Source of the DNA: Chloroflexota bacterium | GTDB lineage: Bacteria > Chloroflexota > Anaerolineae > Anaerolineales > Anaerolineaceae | Reading direction: 5' to 3' | Length of the DNA: 26,424 nucleotides | Assembly: GCA_029265085.1 (NCBI GenBank) | Contig: JAJUJY010000048.1 | Coordinates: forward strand, 1-26,424 | In this document: positions 7,888 to 16,341 of the stretch, one piece after another | Layout of the letters: every line of letters begins with the position of its first letter | Position numbering within the stretch: the stretch's first letter is position 1 | Position numbers and translations under genes: made by a program | The notes under the pieces: generated by a model | Told to the model about the DNA's origin: nothing | Database searches by the model: none | The model's input: only the letters and a program-made list of their open reading frames with translations

Positions 7888-8427
7888 ATGATCATCACTG
7901 AAGAAGAATTGCGCCAGGTGTGGAAAAATGGAAACGGACAGATTCCATCCTTTCCGCCTGGAACAAGATTTACACCTTCGGCTCAAGACTTCCTGAACTC
8001 GATTGGCGCTACTCCAGGCACATCAAAAACAGCCAATCAAAATATTGGTGCAACAGCCAGCCCGGCAAAAAGCGATCAAGAAGTTATTCTTAAGGCATCC
8101 ACCGGGTCAAGGTTAATTTTTACAGCCCAAGAAGTTGAGTGTTATATTCAAAAAGGAGTATCGAAGATAAAAATCCATTCTTCGGTGACACTAACGGATG
8201 CTGCCAGGGAATTTTTACGAAAAGCCGGAATCCGTTTAATTCCTTTTACGGATGACAGCCCCAAATTGTTACAAGAGATAAAAAACACCTCACCGGCGAA
8301 TTCATATACCGATGAGGCGCTTTTCAATCAAATAAAATCTGCTGTACTGGCCAGAATCAACGGCCGGGTAGATGAACAATTACTGGATGCAATCTTACGG
8401 AAAGTTCTTTCCGAGGTTCGAAGCTAA
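7888..8427 (+). CDS. Unknown microcompartment-associated protein with two EutT/EutQ-type N-terminal modules
   Basis: The 179-aa product is not recognised as a known enzyme. Its first 39 residues are about 60% identical by eye to the EutT N-terminus encoded 2.2 kb upstream (ITEEELR, NG, P.FP.GTRFTP.A.DFL.SI). A second, weaker copy lies at residues ~72-112 (FTAQEVECYIQKG, then VTLTDAAREFLRKAGIRLI). This ILRAS...TPEAREVAE-style pattern also occurs at the N-terminus of EutQ. The C-terminus (residues ~140-179, ALFNQIKSAVLARINGRVDEQLLDAILRKVLSEV) reads as amphipathic helices resembling an encapsulation peptide. There is no catalytic signature. I infer a scaffold or cargo-organising role in the compartment. 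The ATG at 7888 follows the previous stop by 1 bp, with GAAGGG upstream. Confidence 0.75.
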   Translation: MIITEEELRQVWKNGNGQIPSFPPGTRFTPSAQDFLNSIGATPGTSKTANQNIGATASPAKSDQEVILKASTGSRLIFTAQEVECYIQKGVSKIKIHSSVTLTDAAREFLRKAGIRLIPFTDDSPKLLQEIKNTSPANSYTDEALFNQIKSAVLARINGRVDEQLLDAILRKVLSEVRS

Positions 8428-8431
8428 CAGT

Positions 8432-9493
8432 TTATTTTTGCTCACCTAACACAAGGCATGCTTCTTTTGGGAAGTAAACCTTGACATTTTCTCCTGCGCG
8501 CGGCGGAACCAAATGTGGATTATTAAATAAATCAAAGAAGAATCGGTTGCTTCCAACCCGAACCAAAACTCGCACAATAGACCCGAGAAACATCACCGAA
8601 TCGACCTGGCCAACCAATTCATTGAATCCTTCTTGGGATTGAAGAGAAAATATCTCTGGGCGCACAGCCACTTTTACAGCAGTTCCATTGCTTAAATTTT
8701 TTGGCTCAGCCAGCCAGATAGGTTGTCCGGCAACTTCCAATTTGCCAGTTTGTTGATCTACGACTGATGCTTCAAAGATATTTAAGGTACCCACAAACGA
8801 TGCCACAAATGGTGTTTGGGGGAAGTTGTAAATTTCAAAAGGCGTACCGACCTGTTCTATTCGGCCATCCTTCATCACAACAACCCGGTCAGAAAGCGAT
8901 AGCGCTTCTTCTTGATCGTGGGTCACGTAAATCGTCGTAATTCCCAATTTTTGCTGGATAGCCCGAATTTCAGTCCGCAATTCTAGCCGAATTTTTGCAT
9001 CCAACGCAGATAAAGGTTCATCCAACAATAGGACCTGGGGTTTAATCGCAATGGCACGAGCCAGGGCAACCCGTTGCTGTTGGCCGCCGGACATTTGATA
9101 TGGGTAACGGTTACCAAAATTTTCCATATGGATGAGCTTCAACATCTCATTAACCCGAATGCGAATCTCATCGGCTGGTTTCTTGGCCACCTTTAACCCA
9201 AACCCAATATTGTCAGCAACATTCATATTGGGAAATAGTGCATAAGATTGAAATACCATCCCCATATTCCGTTGGTTCGGGGATTTTGTTGTGACATCAT
9301 CACCACCCACAGTAATTTGACCGGTGGTTGGAGTTTCAAACCCTGCAACCATTCGTAAAGTCGTTGTCTTTCCACAACCACTAGGTCCAAGGAATGAGAC
9401 AAATTCACCTTTTTCCACGTCAAGGTTAAAATTATCAACCGCGGTGGTTTTACCAAATACTTTATTGATATTGGTCAATGTTAAGAACGCCAT
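8432..9493 (-). CDS. ABC importer ATP-binding protein, PotA/FbpC/PhnT type
   Basis: This is the nucleotide-binding subunit powering the importer encoded upstream on the same strand. The 353-aa protein has Walker A GPSGCGKTTT (~residues 36-45), Q-loop MGMVFQSYALFPNM, signature MSGGQQQRVALARA (~136-149), Walker B VLLLDEPLSALDA (~155-167) and switch-histidine YVTHDQEEAL. A C-terminal TOBE-like regulatory domain follows (residues ~240-353). This architecture is shared by spermidine/putrescine, Fe(III) and 2-aminoethylphosphonate importers, so the substrate is open. The gene follows the second permease by 18 bp. Its stop lies 4 bp from the stop of the convergent eut operon, leaving no room for a separate terminator. 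Confidence 0.93.
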   Translation of the reverse strand: MAFLTLTNINKVFGKTTAVDNFNLDVEKGEFVSFLGPSGCGKTTTLRMVAGFETPTTGQITVGGDDVTTKSPNQRNMGMVFQSYALFPNMNVADNIGFGLKVAKKPADEIRIRVNEMLKLIHMENFGNRYPYQMSGGQQQRVALARAIAIKPQVLLLDEPLSALDAKIRLELRTEIRAIQQKLGITTIYVTHDQEEALSLSDRVVVMKDGRIEQVGTPFEIYNFPQTPFVASFVGTLNIFEASVVDQQTGKLEVAGQPIWLAEPKNLSNGTAVKVAVRPEIFSLQSQEGFNELVGQVDSVMFLGSIVRVLVRVGSNRFFFDLFNNPHLVPPRAGENVKVYFPKEACLVLGEQK

Positions 9494-9511
9494 AGTATTC
9501 TCACAAGTAGT

Positions 9512-10303
9512 TTACCGAGCCCCGGCGAGATTCGTTTGCTCACCGCGAGCAAAAAGTTGAATGAGCCCCATTAATCCCCAGGTCAAAAGAAACGAGATAA
9601 TCGCCAATGAAGATGACTCATAGGTTTTATTTTGACCAATCAACGACATATAGGGACCAAAGGCCTTTATACCAACCAGAAAACTGGCGATCGTAAATTC
9701 ACCAATTACTGTTGCCAGCGTTAAAAAGCTGCCGGAAAGCAAAGCTACACGAATATTCGGGAATATCACCTTGAATAAGATCGTTCCCCAACCTGCCCCC
9801 AGGGATTGAGCGGCCTCAGTTAAACTTCTAACATCAATCGCCGCCAACCCATTATCCACTGCTCTGAACATATACGGCATAGCCAGAGTCGTGTATCCTG
9901 CCACCAACAATACATAAGTACCAAAATTTGTGTCGGTTAATCGGAAAGGATACCCACTAAACACTTTTATTAGCCCAAATACCAAAACAATCGCAGGTAT
10001 AACAAATGGCATCATAGAAATAAATTCAATGACGACTCGTAATTGGGGTAGTTTTAATCGAATCCAATAGGTCGTTGGAACTACAAGAATCAGGCTGACC
10101 AAAATAGTGAAAAAAGCCATTTCCAACGAAAAAACAAACGTCTGCCAAAATTGCGGGTCAGTAAAAATATTGGTATAGGCCAAAAATGAAAGTTGCCCTT
10201 TTTTGGCTCGCAGCGAAAAGTCAAACGTCGCAATCAGTGGGATAACAAAATACAACACTCCAACCACAATCCAAAACCAAGACCAGATTCTTACCTTTTT
10301 CAT
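9512..10303 (-). CDS. ABC importer permease, PotC/binding-protein-dependent type II
   Basis: This is a 263-aa inner-membrane permease of the MetI/PotC fold. Hydrophobic segments by eye: residues ~8-28, ~60-85, ~96-120, ~130-150, ~180-200 and ~230-252. The cytoplasmic EAA coupling loop is visible as EAAQSLGAGWGTILFKVIFP (about residues 144-163), the contact site for the ATPase. I chose the ATG at 10303 because an AGGTGG site lies 8 bp upstream and its ATG overlaps the TGA of the preceding permease (ATGA). A GTG at 10315 is the alternative. It forms a heterodimer with the 10300-11214 product. The substrate cannot be read from the permease. Confidence 0.9.
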   Translation of the reverse strand: MKKVRIWSWFWIVVGVLYFVIPLIATFDFSLRAKKGQLSFLAYTNIFTDPQFWQTFVFSLEMAFFTILVSLILVVPTTYWIRLKLPQLRVVIEFISMMPFVIPAIVLVFGLIKVFSGYPFRLTDTNFGTYVLLVAGYTTLAMPYMFRAVDNGLAAIDVRSLTEAAQSLGAGWGTILFKVIFPNIRVALLSGSFLTLATVIGEFTIASFLVGIKAFGPYMSLIGQNKTYESSSLAIISFLLTWGLMGLIQLFARGEQTNLAGAR

Positions 10304-11214
10304 ATCCGCAACCACCTTTCGCTGCGGCGGCGGAGGATATAATAAATTGTCATCGAAACCGCCATAATGATCACCATCCCAAACGCTAAAGCATACCCTA
10401 ACCCAACATTATGTAAAACATCCCCCTTAATTTGGGAACCAATCACAATCGTAACCAGGTTAATAAATCCACCGGTCAAAGACAGTGCGGTTGCATACGC
10501 GCCAAAAGCATTCCCAAACAAAAGGATCATGGTAGCAAGCAGAGATGGCAAAAGAATCGGCAATCCAATTTTTGTCCAATAATGAAAGCTGTTCCCGCCA
10601 AGGTTTTCGCAGGCCTCTCGCCATTCTTTCTTAAGCCCATCCAATGCCGGGGTAATCACCAGCACCATTAACGGAAATTGGAAATACATATAGGTGAGGG
10701 TTAATCCCCAGAAAGAATACAATTTAAACCCTTGGTCATATAAATCAATCCCAAAAATAGTTTTCAGGATCAATGTGACCATACCGGTGCGCCCTAAAGT
10801 TGCAATAAATGCAAATGCCAGAGGAACACCAGCGAAATTCGAAGCAACGCCAGAAAATGTTGATAGTCCAGAGCGTACCCAACGAGGCAGCCCGCCTACT
10901 GTTACAGCATAAGCCATAAAGAAGCCCAAAATTCCACCGCCAACTGCAGTGGCAAGGCTGATGCGAATACTGACCCAGTATGCTGAAAATATCGTCGGAT
11001 CTGTCAGGTCAACAAAATTTTTTAAGGTAAACTTTCCTTGTGAATCTTGAAAACTGCCAACGAACAAAGAAATAGACGGCAGCACAATAAAGAGTACCAC
11101 GAACAGGAAGAATGGCACCACCCCCAACCACTTCTTCCAATCGGAATTGGCGGGACGCACCTGAGGTGCGTCCCGCTTTGTATTTAAGGATTTAGGTTGA
11201 GGATTACTTGACAT
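10300..11214 (-). CDS. ABC importer permease, PotB type I
   Basis: This is the first permease of the importer, 304 aa. It opens with a polar ~30-residue cytoplasmic tail rich in Lys/Arg/Pro, then a hydrophobic helix (KWLGVVPFFLFVVLFIVLPSI). Further membrane spans occur around residues 75-100, 108-130, 150-175, 210-235 and 265-290. The EAA loop is EACENLGGNSFHYWTKIGLP, the MetI-family ATPase-docking signature. The ATG at 11214 overlaps the end of the binding-protein gene by 11 bp and has no obvious ribosome site, so translational coupling is likely. TTG codons at 11223-11226 are less convincing starts. Confidence 0.9.
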   Translation of the reverse strand: MSSNPQPKSLNTKRDAPQVRPANSDWKKWLGVVPFFLFVVLFIVLPSISLFVGSFQDSQGKFTLKNFVDLTDPTIFSAYWVSIRISLATAVGGGILGFFMAYAVTVGGLPRWVRSGLSTFSGVASNFAGVPLAFAFIATLGRTGMVTLILKTIFGIDLYDQGFKLYSFWGLTLTYMYFQFPLMVLVITPALDGLKKEWREACENLGGNSFHYWTKIGLPILLPSLLATMILLFGNAFGAYATALSLTGGFINLVTIVIGSQIKGDVLHNVGLGYALAFGMVIIMAVSMTIYYILRRRSERWLRI

Positions 11215-12337
11215 CGGCGCCAACAACTGTCATCCATTGCTCAGCAATAACCTTTTTGGCATTGTTGATCTGTTCAATAGAGGGGAATACAGCTTTCGCG
11301 TACAATTCAGGAGAAGGCAGCTTTGCAGCTAAATCAGCTGGAACCGCATTTTTCTGAGCTAAATCGTTATACCGAATTGGATGGCAATAACCTTTTAACC
11401 ACAGCAATTGCCCCTCGTCGGAATAGAGGAATTCCATCCATAATTTTGCAGCATTGGGATGGGGAGCGTACGCGCTAATTGCCTGAATATACACACCAGC
11501 AATCACACCACTGGGCGGAATGACCACTTCAATTTCCGGATTTCCAGCCAAAGCGTCCTTATCGGCCAGAGCGTTATAGTCCCAGCGCATAATCACAGGG
11601 GTCTCACCCTTTGCCACAGTAGCCTGTTTGGCCACCAATGGAACAAAGTTACCGGCATCATTCATCTGCTTGAAGAAATCCAGACCTGGGGCAACATCAT
11701 CTAATGAGCCGCCATTAGCCAACGCAGCTGCATATACACTCATCTGAGCCTGTGCAGAAACACGGGGATCACCAGACAGAGCAACCTGGCCTTTATATTC
11801 GGGTTTCAATAAATCAGCCCAATCCTGCGGAACATTAGTAACGGCGTCTTTATTTACTTCAAAAGCCAACACACCGTAGTAATCGCCGTACCAGTACCCA
11901 TCTGGATCCTTGGATTCAGTGGGAATACTATCCCATGTGGCGACTTTATAAGGCTGGACAAGTTTTTCTTCAATTAATTGTGGGCCAAACCCAAAACCAA
12001 CATCGATCACATCAGGAGCGTTGGGGCCTTTATTATCTTTGTTGGCTTTAATCGCTTCAATTTCATCGCCTGAACCAGCATCTGGATTCAGTTCATTCAC
12101 TTTAATATTATATTTTGTCTTGAAAGTTTCAATGGCTTCACCATAGTTACACCAGTCATGCGGCAGCGCAATAACCGTCAGCTCACCTTCTGCCTGGGCA
12201 GCTTTGATTAATGCATCCATCGGACTTGCAGCCTCTTCCTGTGGCTGGGGAGCTTCTGTAGCCTTTGTTCCACAAGCAGCTAACACCATTGACAATATCA
12301 TAATGACCACCAGGGTCAAAAATGCGGACCTTTTCAT
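11204..12337 (-). CDS. Extracellular solute-binding lipoprotein of a polyamine/iron/phosphonate-type ABC importer
   Basis: The 377-aa protein begins with a lipoprotein signal: MKRS, a hydrophobic stretch of ~16 residues, then LAAC with the lipidated Cys22. A short Thr/Glu/Ala/Pro-rich linker follows, a style common in Chloroflexota. The mature part resembles type II periplasmic binding proteins of the PotD/FbpA/PhnS group (ELTVIALPHDWCNYGEAIETFK near residue 53; PDVIDVGFGFGPQLIEE; WYGDYYGVLAFEVNKDAV; DWADLLKPEYKGQVAL). The neighbouring eut operon makes ethanolamine, a polyamine or 2-aminoethylphosphonate reasonable guesses, but nothing in the sequence settles this. I chose the ATG at 12337 because AAGGAG sits 7 bp upstream and the signal peptide starts there. 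A GTG at 12418 extends the frame without a signal-like N-terminus. Confidence 0.88.
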   Translation of the reverse strand: MKRSAFLTLVVIMILSMVLAACGTKATEAPQPQEEAASPMDALIKAAQAEGELTVIALPHDWCNYGEAIETFKTKYNIKVNELNPDAGSGDEIEAIKANKDNKGPNAPDVIDVGFGFGPQLIEEKLVQPYKVATWDSIPTESKDPDGYWYGDYYGVLAFEVNKDAVTNVPQDWADLLKPEYKGQVALSGDPRVSAQAQMSVYAAALANGGSLDDVAPGLDFFKQMNDAGNFVPLVAKQATVAKGETPVIMRWDYNALADKDALAGNPEIEVVIPPSGVIAGVYIQAISAYAPHPNAAKLWMEFLYSDEGQLLWLKGYCHPIRYNDLAQKNAVPADLAAKLPSPELYAKAVFPSIEQINNAKKVIAEQWMTVVGADVK

Positions 12338-12476
12338 CTCTTTGCTCCTTCTATATTTTTTACGAAAATTGGGAATGTGAGAGAGAAACAAACGGAGACG
12401 AACAAAAAATGGGGTCACCTCCTTAAGGGGAAATAAAATTATATGCGGTTCCAGAATCTTATGGAAACGTTCTAAT

Positions 12477-12505
12477 ATGATATATCTGATTTTTTATTTT
12501 CGCAA
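12477..12505 (-). promoter_or_regulatory. Predicted sigma70-like promoter of the ABC importer operon
   Basis: On the minus strand TTGCGA (12505-12500) and TATCAT (12482-12477) are separated by exactly 17 bp, about 140 bp upstream of the lipoprotein start at 12337. The leader between contains a strong AAGGAGG at 12419-12425 with no good start codon at normal spacing. The region lies just downstream of the nifJ terminator, so an independent promoter is expected here. Confidence 0.45.
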
Positions 12506-12520
12506 CCAAAAATTCATTAG

Positions 12521-12562
12521 AAAAAAGAATAACTGGAGCAAAGAGAAAGCTCCAGTTATTCC
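12521..12562 (-). terminator. Intrinsic terminator of nifJ
   Basis: On the minus strand a 13-14-bp stem (GGAATAACTGGAGC at 12562-12549 pairing with GCTCCAGTTATTC at 12539-12527) encloses a 9-nt loop and is followed immediately by six T. It begins 15 bp after the nifJ stop and separates nifJ from the ABC operon. Confidence 0.93.
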
Positions 12563-12576
12563 AATTGATTTGTAAT

Positions 12577-15500
12577 TTATTCTTTTGATGCCCTTAATTG
12601 AGCTTCTACTTCAGCCAAACGCTGTAATCGCTCCCATCGTAAACGAGCTTCTTCGTTTGCCTCGGTCATTAACTTTTCAGCCCTGACTTCATCTTTGTTT
12701 ACCAACATGCGATAACGAGTCTCGTTATAAGCATATTCAGAAACTGGCATACTTGGGGCTTTTGAGTCGATTGCTAGAGGATTTTTCCCAGATACGGCCA
12801 AAGCAGGATTGTACCGGTACAGCGACCAGGCACCCGATTGGATCGCCAATTTTTGCTGTTCCAGCCCCTTCTCCATGCTGATACCATGAGCAATACAATG
12901 GCTGTATGCAATGATCAGGGAAGGACCGTCATAGGCATCTGCTTCCAAAAATGCTTTCAAAGTTTGCGCATCAGAATAGCCCATGGCTACTCTTGCCACA
13001 TATATATTGCCATACGACATGGAGATCAAACCTAAATCTTTTTTGGCTAATCCCTTTCCATTCGCAGCAAATTTGGCCACAGCAGCCCGCGGAGTTGCTT
13101 TTGAAGCCTGTCCGCCGGTATTGGAATACACCTCAGTATCTAAAACCAGGACATTTACATTCCGTCCGCTGGCTAAGACATGATCCAGGCCGCCATAACC
13201 AATATCATAAGCCCAGCCATCACCACCAAGGATCCAAACACTCTTGCGGATTAGATCATCGGCCAGGCTAAATAATTGTTTGCCTAACGGGGTCTGATCG
13301 TCATGCAGAACTGTCTTTAGTTCTGCAACACGTTCGCGTTGCTGGCGAATTCCTAACTCAGAATTTTGGTCTGCATGCAAAATCCCATCTGCCAGCCGCC
13401 CGCCAATTTTATCCGCTAACTTTTGAACTATTTCACATGCATATTCGAACTTCTTATCAGAAGCCAACCGCATTCCAAGCCCAAATTCTGCGTTATCTTC
13501 AAACAGCGAGTTTGACCAGGCTGGACCGCGTCCTTCATGGTTCATGGTCCACGGAGTTGTAGGCAGGCTGCCGCCATACACCGATGAACATCCTGTGGCA
13601 TTCGCAATGATGGCTCGGTCACCAAATAACTGCGAAACCAGCTTTACATACGGGGTTTCACCGCAACCAGAACAGGCGCCGGAGAACTCAAACAAGGGTT
13701 GTAATAACTGGGAATTTTTGATTGTAGAAAGGGATATTTTTGTCCGATCCACATCGGGAAGTGCAAGGAAGAAATCCCAATTTTCCTTTTCCTGCTCACG
13801 TAAAGCCGGCTGGGGAGCCATGTTGATCGCTTTAACGCCGGTTTGGGCTTTATCTTTTGCGGGGCAGGCAGAAACGCATAAACTACAGCCAGTACAATCC
13901 TCTGGGGCAACCTGAATGGTAAATTTTGTGTTCGGGAATTCATTAAATTTTGCAGCAACGGATTTAAAAGCAGCCGGGGCATTTTCAAGCAGGGCTGGTT
14001 CATATACTTTCATCCGAATAGCTGCATGCGGGCAGACTAATACACACTTGCCGCATTGGATACAAATTTCCGATTCCCACACCGGAATCTCCAGGGCAAT
14101 GTTGCGTTTTTCCCATTTTGCAGTTCCTGACGGATAGGTGCCATCTGGAGACATCGCACTGACCGGCAAAGAATCACCATCAAAGACCAGAATACGGTCA
14201 ACAACCTGTTTTACATATTCAGGAGCATCTTCGCCAAATGAACCGCGCATCTTTAATTCACCAGCAACCTGAGCCGGTAATTCTACCTCAAAAAGGTTAG
14301 CCAGGGTCTGATCGACCGCCTCAAAGTTTTGTTTGACAACCGTTTCACCACGTTTACCGTATGTTTTTTGGATTGTCTTTTTAATTTGCGCAATCGCTTC
14401 GTCTTTCGGCAAAATACCACTAATAGCAAAGAAGCATGTCTGCATGATGGTATTGATTCTGCCGCCCATTCCAGCCTTTTTCGCAACTTCATAACCATCA
14501 ATGACAAAGAATTTTAATTTTTTATCCAGGATTTGTTTTTGAACTTCCACCGGCAAGTAATTCCACACCTCTTTTGGCCCATAAAGGCTGTTAAGCAGAA
14601 AAACTGCACCGGGTTTGGCAAACTTTAACATATCCAGGCGTTCCAGGAACGAGAAATTGTGGCACGCAACGAAACTGGCTGAGCCTTCTCCAATCAAATA
14701 CGGAGCATGGATTGGGCGAGGACCAAAACGCAAGTGCGAGATGGTTACAGAACCAGATTTTTTGGAGTCATAAACAAAGTAACCCTGAGCAAAATTATCC
14801 GTGTCTTCACCAATAATCTTGATCGAGTTCTTATTTGCACCAACCGTCCCATCCGCACCCAGACCGAAGAAGACACATTCTGCAATATCTGAGGATAAGA
14901 TCGAGAAATTCGGATCGTAAGCTAATGAAGTATGGCTAACGTCATCATAAATACCCACTGTAAAGTGATTGGCAGGAACATCTTTGGAAAGATTATCAAA
15001 CACTGCTTTAACCATTGCAGGGGTGAATTCTTTAGAAGAAAGGCCATACCGACCACCCACAATCTTAGGTGCCGCTTTGAATGGCGCCAACCCAGCAGAC
15101 AAACCTTCATTGATCGCAGCAACCACGTCCAGATAAAGCGGTTCACCCATTGAGCCCGCTTCCTTTGTCCGATCGAGCACCGCAATTGCTTTAACAGTAG
15201 CAGGCAGAGCAGCCATTAAATGTTTCATTGAAAATGGCCGGTAAAGCCGCACAGTAATCGCACCAACTTTTTCACCAGCTGCGGCCAGGAATTTTGCTGT
15301 TTCCTCGGCGGTTTCAGCGCCAGATCCCATCAGGATCACCACACGTTCTGCGTCCGGTGCACCAGCATAATCAAACAAACGATAATTTCGGCCAGTGATT
15401 TCACCGAAATGATTCATAACGGTTTCAACAATTTCCGGGCACGCCTGATAATATGGATTAACCGATTCGCGCCCCTGGAAATAAACATCCCAATTCTGCA

Positions 15501-16155
15501 AAGTTCCACGAATAAATGGACGTTCAGGTGATAAACCACGATTTCGGTGAGCAAAAACTGTCTCGGAAGTGATCATCTTCCCTAATTCATCATCGGTTAA
15601 ATATTGGATTTTGCTTACTTCATGGGATGTTCGGAAACCATCAAAAAAGTGCAAAAATGGGACGCGAGATTCAAGCGTAGCAGCTTGTGCAATTACAGCC
15701 ATATCATGTGCTTCTTGCACAGACCGTGAAGGCAATAAAGCAAACCCGGTTGCACGGGTGGACATCACGTCAGAGTGATCACCATAAATTGAAATTGCCT
15801 GGTAAGACAAAGCCCGAGCAGACACATGAAAAACCGTAGAGGTTAATTCGCCAGCTATTTTATACATATTGGGGATCATCAACAACAAACCCTGAGAAGC
15901 AGTGAATGTGGTTGTTAAAGCCCCGGTTTGCAAAGAACCATGCACCGCTCCCGCAGCCCCGCCTTCAGACTGCATTTCAGCTACAAGCGGTACCGTACCC
16001 CAAACATTTGGTTTCTCAGCTGCAGCCCATTCATCCGATAATTCACCCATTCCAGATGAAGGAGTGATCGGATAAATCGCAATGACTTCATTTGTGCGGT
16101 ACGCCGCATTTGCTGTTGCTTCATTTGCATCGACAGTAATAAAGGTTTTTTTCAT
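12577..16155 (-). CDS. nifJ: Pyruvate:ferredoxin (flavodoxin) oxidoreductase, single-chain PFOR
   Basis: PFOR oxidatively decarboxylates pyruvate with CoA to acetyl-CoA, CO2 and reduced ferredoxin. It is a 1192-aa full-length homodimeric type, co-linear with E. coli YdbK/NifJ. Domain order: N-terminal AIYPITPSSGMGELSDEW with the TPP-site loop; SQGLLLMIPNMYK; domain II/III with GRYGLSSKEFTPAMV; a two-cluster ferredoxin domain with CIQCGKCVLVCPHAAI and CTGCSLCVSACPAKDK; the proximal cluster CSGCGETPY; and the C-terminal TPP-binding GDGWAYDIGYGGLDHV with SNTGGQ. I chose the ATG at 16155 because homologues begin there. AGGAG abuts it with no spacing, so the in-frame ATG at 16179 (no ribosome site) remains possible. 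It is divergent from the GntR gene and shares its control region. Confidence 0.97.
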   Translation of the reverse strand: MKKTFITVDANEATANAAYRTNEVIAIYPITPSSGMGELSDEWAAAEKPNVWGTVPLVAEMQSEGGAAGAVHGSLQTGALTTTFTASQGLLLMIPNMYKIAGELTSTVFHVSARALSYQAISIYGDHSDVMSTRATGFALLPSRSVQEAHDMAVIAQAATLESRVPFLHFFDGFRTSHEVSKIQYLTDDELGKMITSETVFAHRNRGLSPERPFIRGTLQNWDVYFQGRESVNPYYQACPEIVETVMNHFGEITGRNYRLFDYAGAPDAERVVILMGSGAETAEETAKFLAAAGEKVGAITVRLYRPFSMKHLMAALPATVKAIAVLDRTKEAGSMGEPLYLDVVAAINEGLSAGLAPFKAAPKIVGGRYGLSSKEFTPAMVKAVFDNLSKDVPANHFTVGIYDDVSHTSLAYDPNFSILSSDIAECVFFGLGADGTVGANKNSIKIIGEDTDNFAQGYFVYDSKKSGSVTISHLRFGPRPIHAPYLIGEGSASFVACHNFSFLERLDMLKFAKPGAVFLLNSLYGPKEVWNYLPVEVQKQILDKKLKFFVIDGYEVAKKAGMGGRINTIMQTCFFAISGILPKDEAIAQIKKTIQKTYGKRGETVVKQNFEAVDQTLANLFEVELPAQVAGELKMRGSFGEDAPEYVKQVVDRILVFDGDSLPVSAMSPDGTYPSGTAKWEKRNIALEIPVWESEICIQCGKCVLVCPHAAIRMKVYEPALLENAPAAFKSVAAKFNEFPNTKFTIQVAPEDCTGCSLCVSACPAKDKAQTGVKAINMAPQPALREQEKENWDFFLALPDVDRTKISLSTIKNSQLLQPLFEFSGACSGCGETPYVKLVSQLFGDRAIIANATGCSSVYGGSLPTTPWTMNHEGRGPAWSNSLFEDNAEFGLGMRLASDKKFEYACEIVQKLADKIGGRLADGILHADQNSELGIRQQRERVAELKTVLHDDQTPLGKQLFSLADDLIRKSVWILGGDGWAYDIGYGGLDHVLASGRNVNVLVLDTEVYSNTGGQASKATPRAAVAKFAANGKGLAKKDLGLISMSYGNIYVARVAMGYSDAQTLKAFLEADAYDGPSLIIAYSHCIAHGISMEKGLEQQKLAIQSGAWSLYRYNPALAVSGKNPLAIDSKAPSMPVSEYAYNETRYRMLVNKDEVRAEKLMTEANEEARLRWERLQRLAEVEAQLRASKE

Positions 16156-16196
16156 CTCCTGGCTCACTTTCGTAAACATTGATCGATATAAATCGA

Positions 16197-16224
16197 TTGA
16201 AATCGTTGGTATAACATGTATAAT
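16197..16224 (+). promoter_or_regulatory. Predicted promoter of the GntR-family regulator
   Basis: TTGAAA (16197-16202), a 16-bp spacer and a perfect TATAAT (16219-16224) precede the regulator gene by about 120 bp. The -10 box is the left half of the palindrome at 16219-16232, so a protein bound there would block it. Confidence 0.55.
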
Positions 16225-16232
16225 ATATTATA
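16219..16232. promoter_or_regulatory. Palindromic operator candidate between nifJ and gntR
   Basis: TATAATATATTATA is a perfect 14-bp palindrome. It contains the -10 boxes of both divergent promoters, one on each strand, so a single bound repressor dimer could silence both genes. It resembles the AT-rich palindromes after the promoters at 17168 and 18798. AT-rich palindromes occur by chance, so the placement is the stronger evidence. Confidence 0.5.
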
Positions 16233-16255
16233 TACGACACGCATACATTTGCCAA
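16227..16255 (-). promoter_or_regulatory. Predicted promoter of nifJ
   Basis: On the minus strand TTGGCA (16255-16250), a 17-bp spacer and a perfect TATAAT (16232-16227) lie about 70 bp upstream of the nifJ start. Both consensus quality and spacing are good. It overlaps the divergent gntR promoter face to face. Confidence 0.6.
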
Positions 16256-16341
16256 CCACAAAAAGTATCGTATAAAAAATATAGACAAATTCCACTAAAT
16301 CCATAAAATGAACATTATAGACTAGTTACCCAGGAGGAACC

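Noticed and set aside
12474..12484. Candidate fourth GntR operator at the ABC importer promoter (ATATATCATAT, also at 17167-17177)
   Set aside because: The shared 11-mer is mainly the -10 box itself and no palindrome follows it, so I do not include the importer in the regulon.
12951..13915. Several plus-strand open frames of 65-123 codons within nifJ
   Set aside because: They are antisense to conserved PFOR motifs and show low-complexity composition.
16182..16197. Two ATCGAT repeats in the nifJ leader
   Set aside because: ATCGAT is self-palindromic and short; two copies 10 bp apart could be chance, and no matching sites occur at the other promoters.
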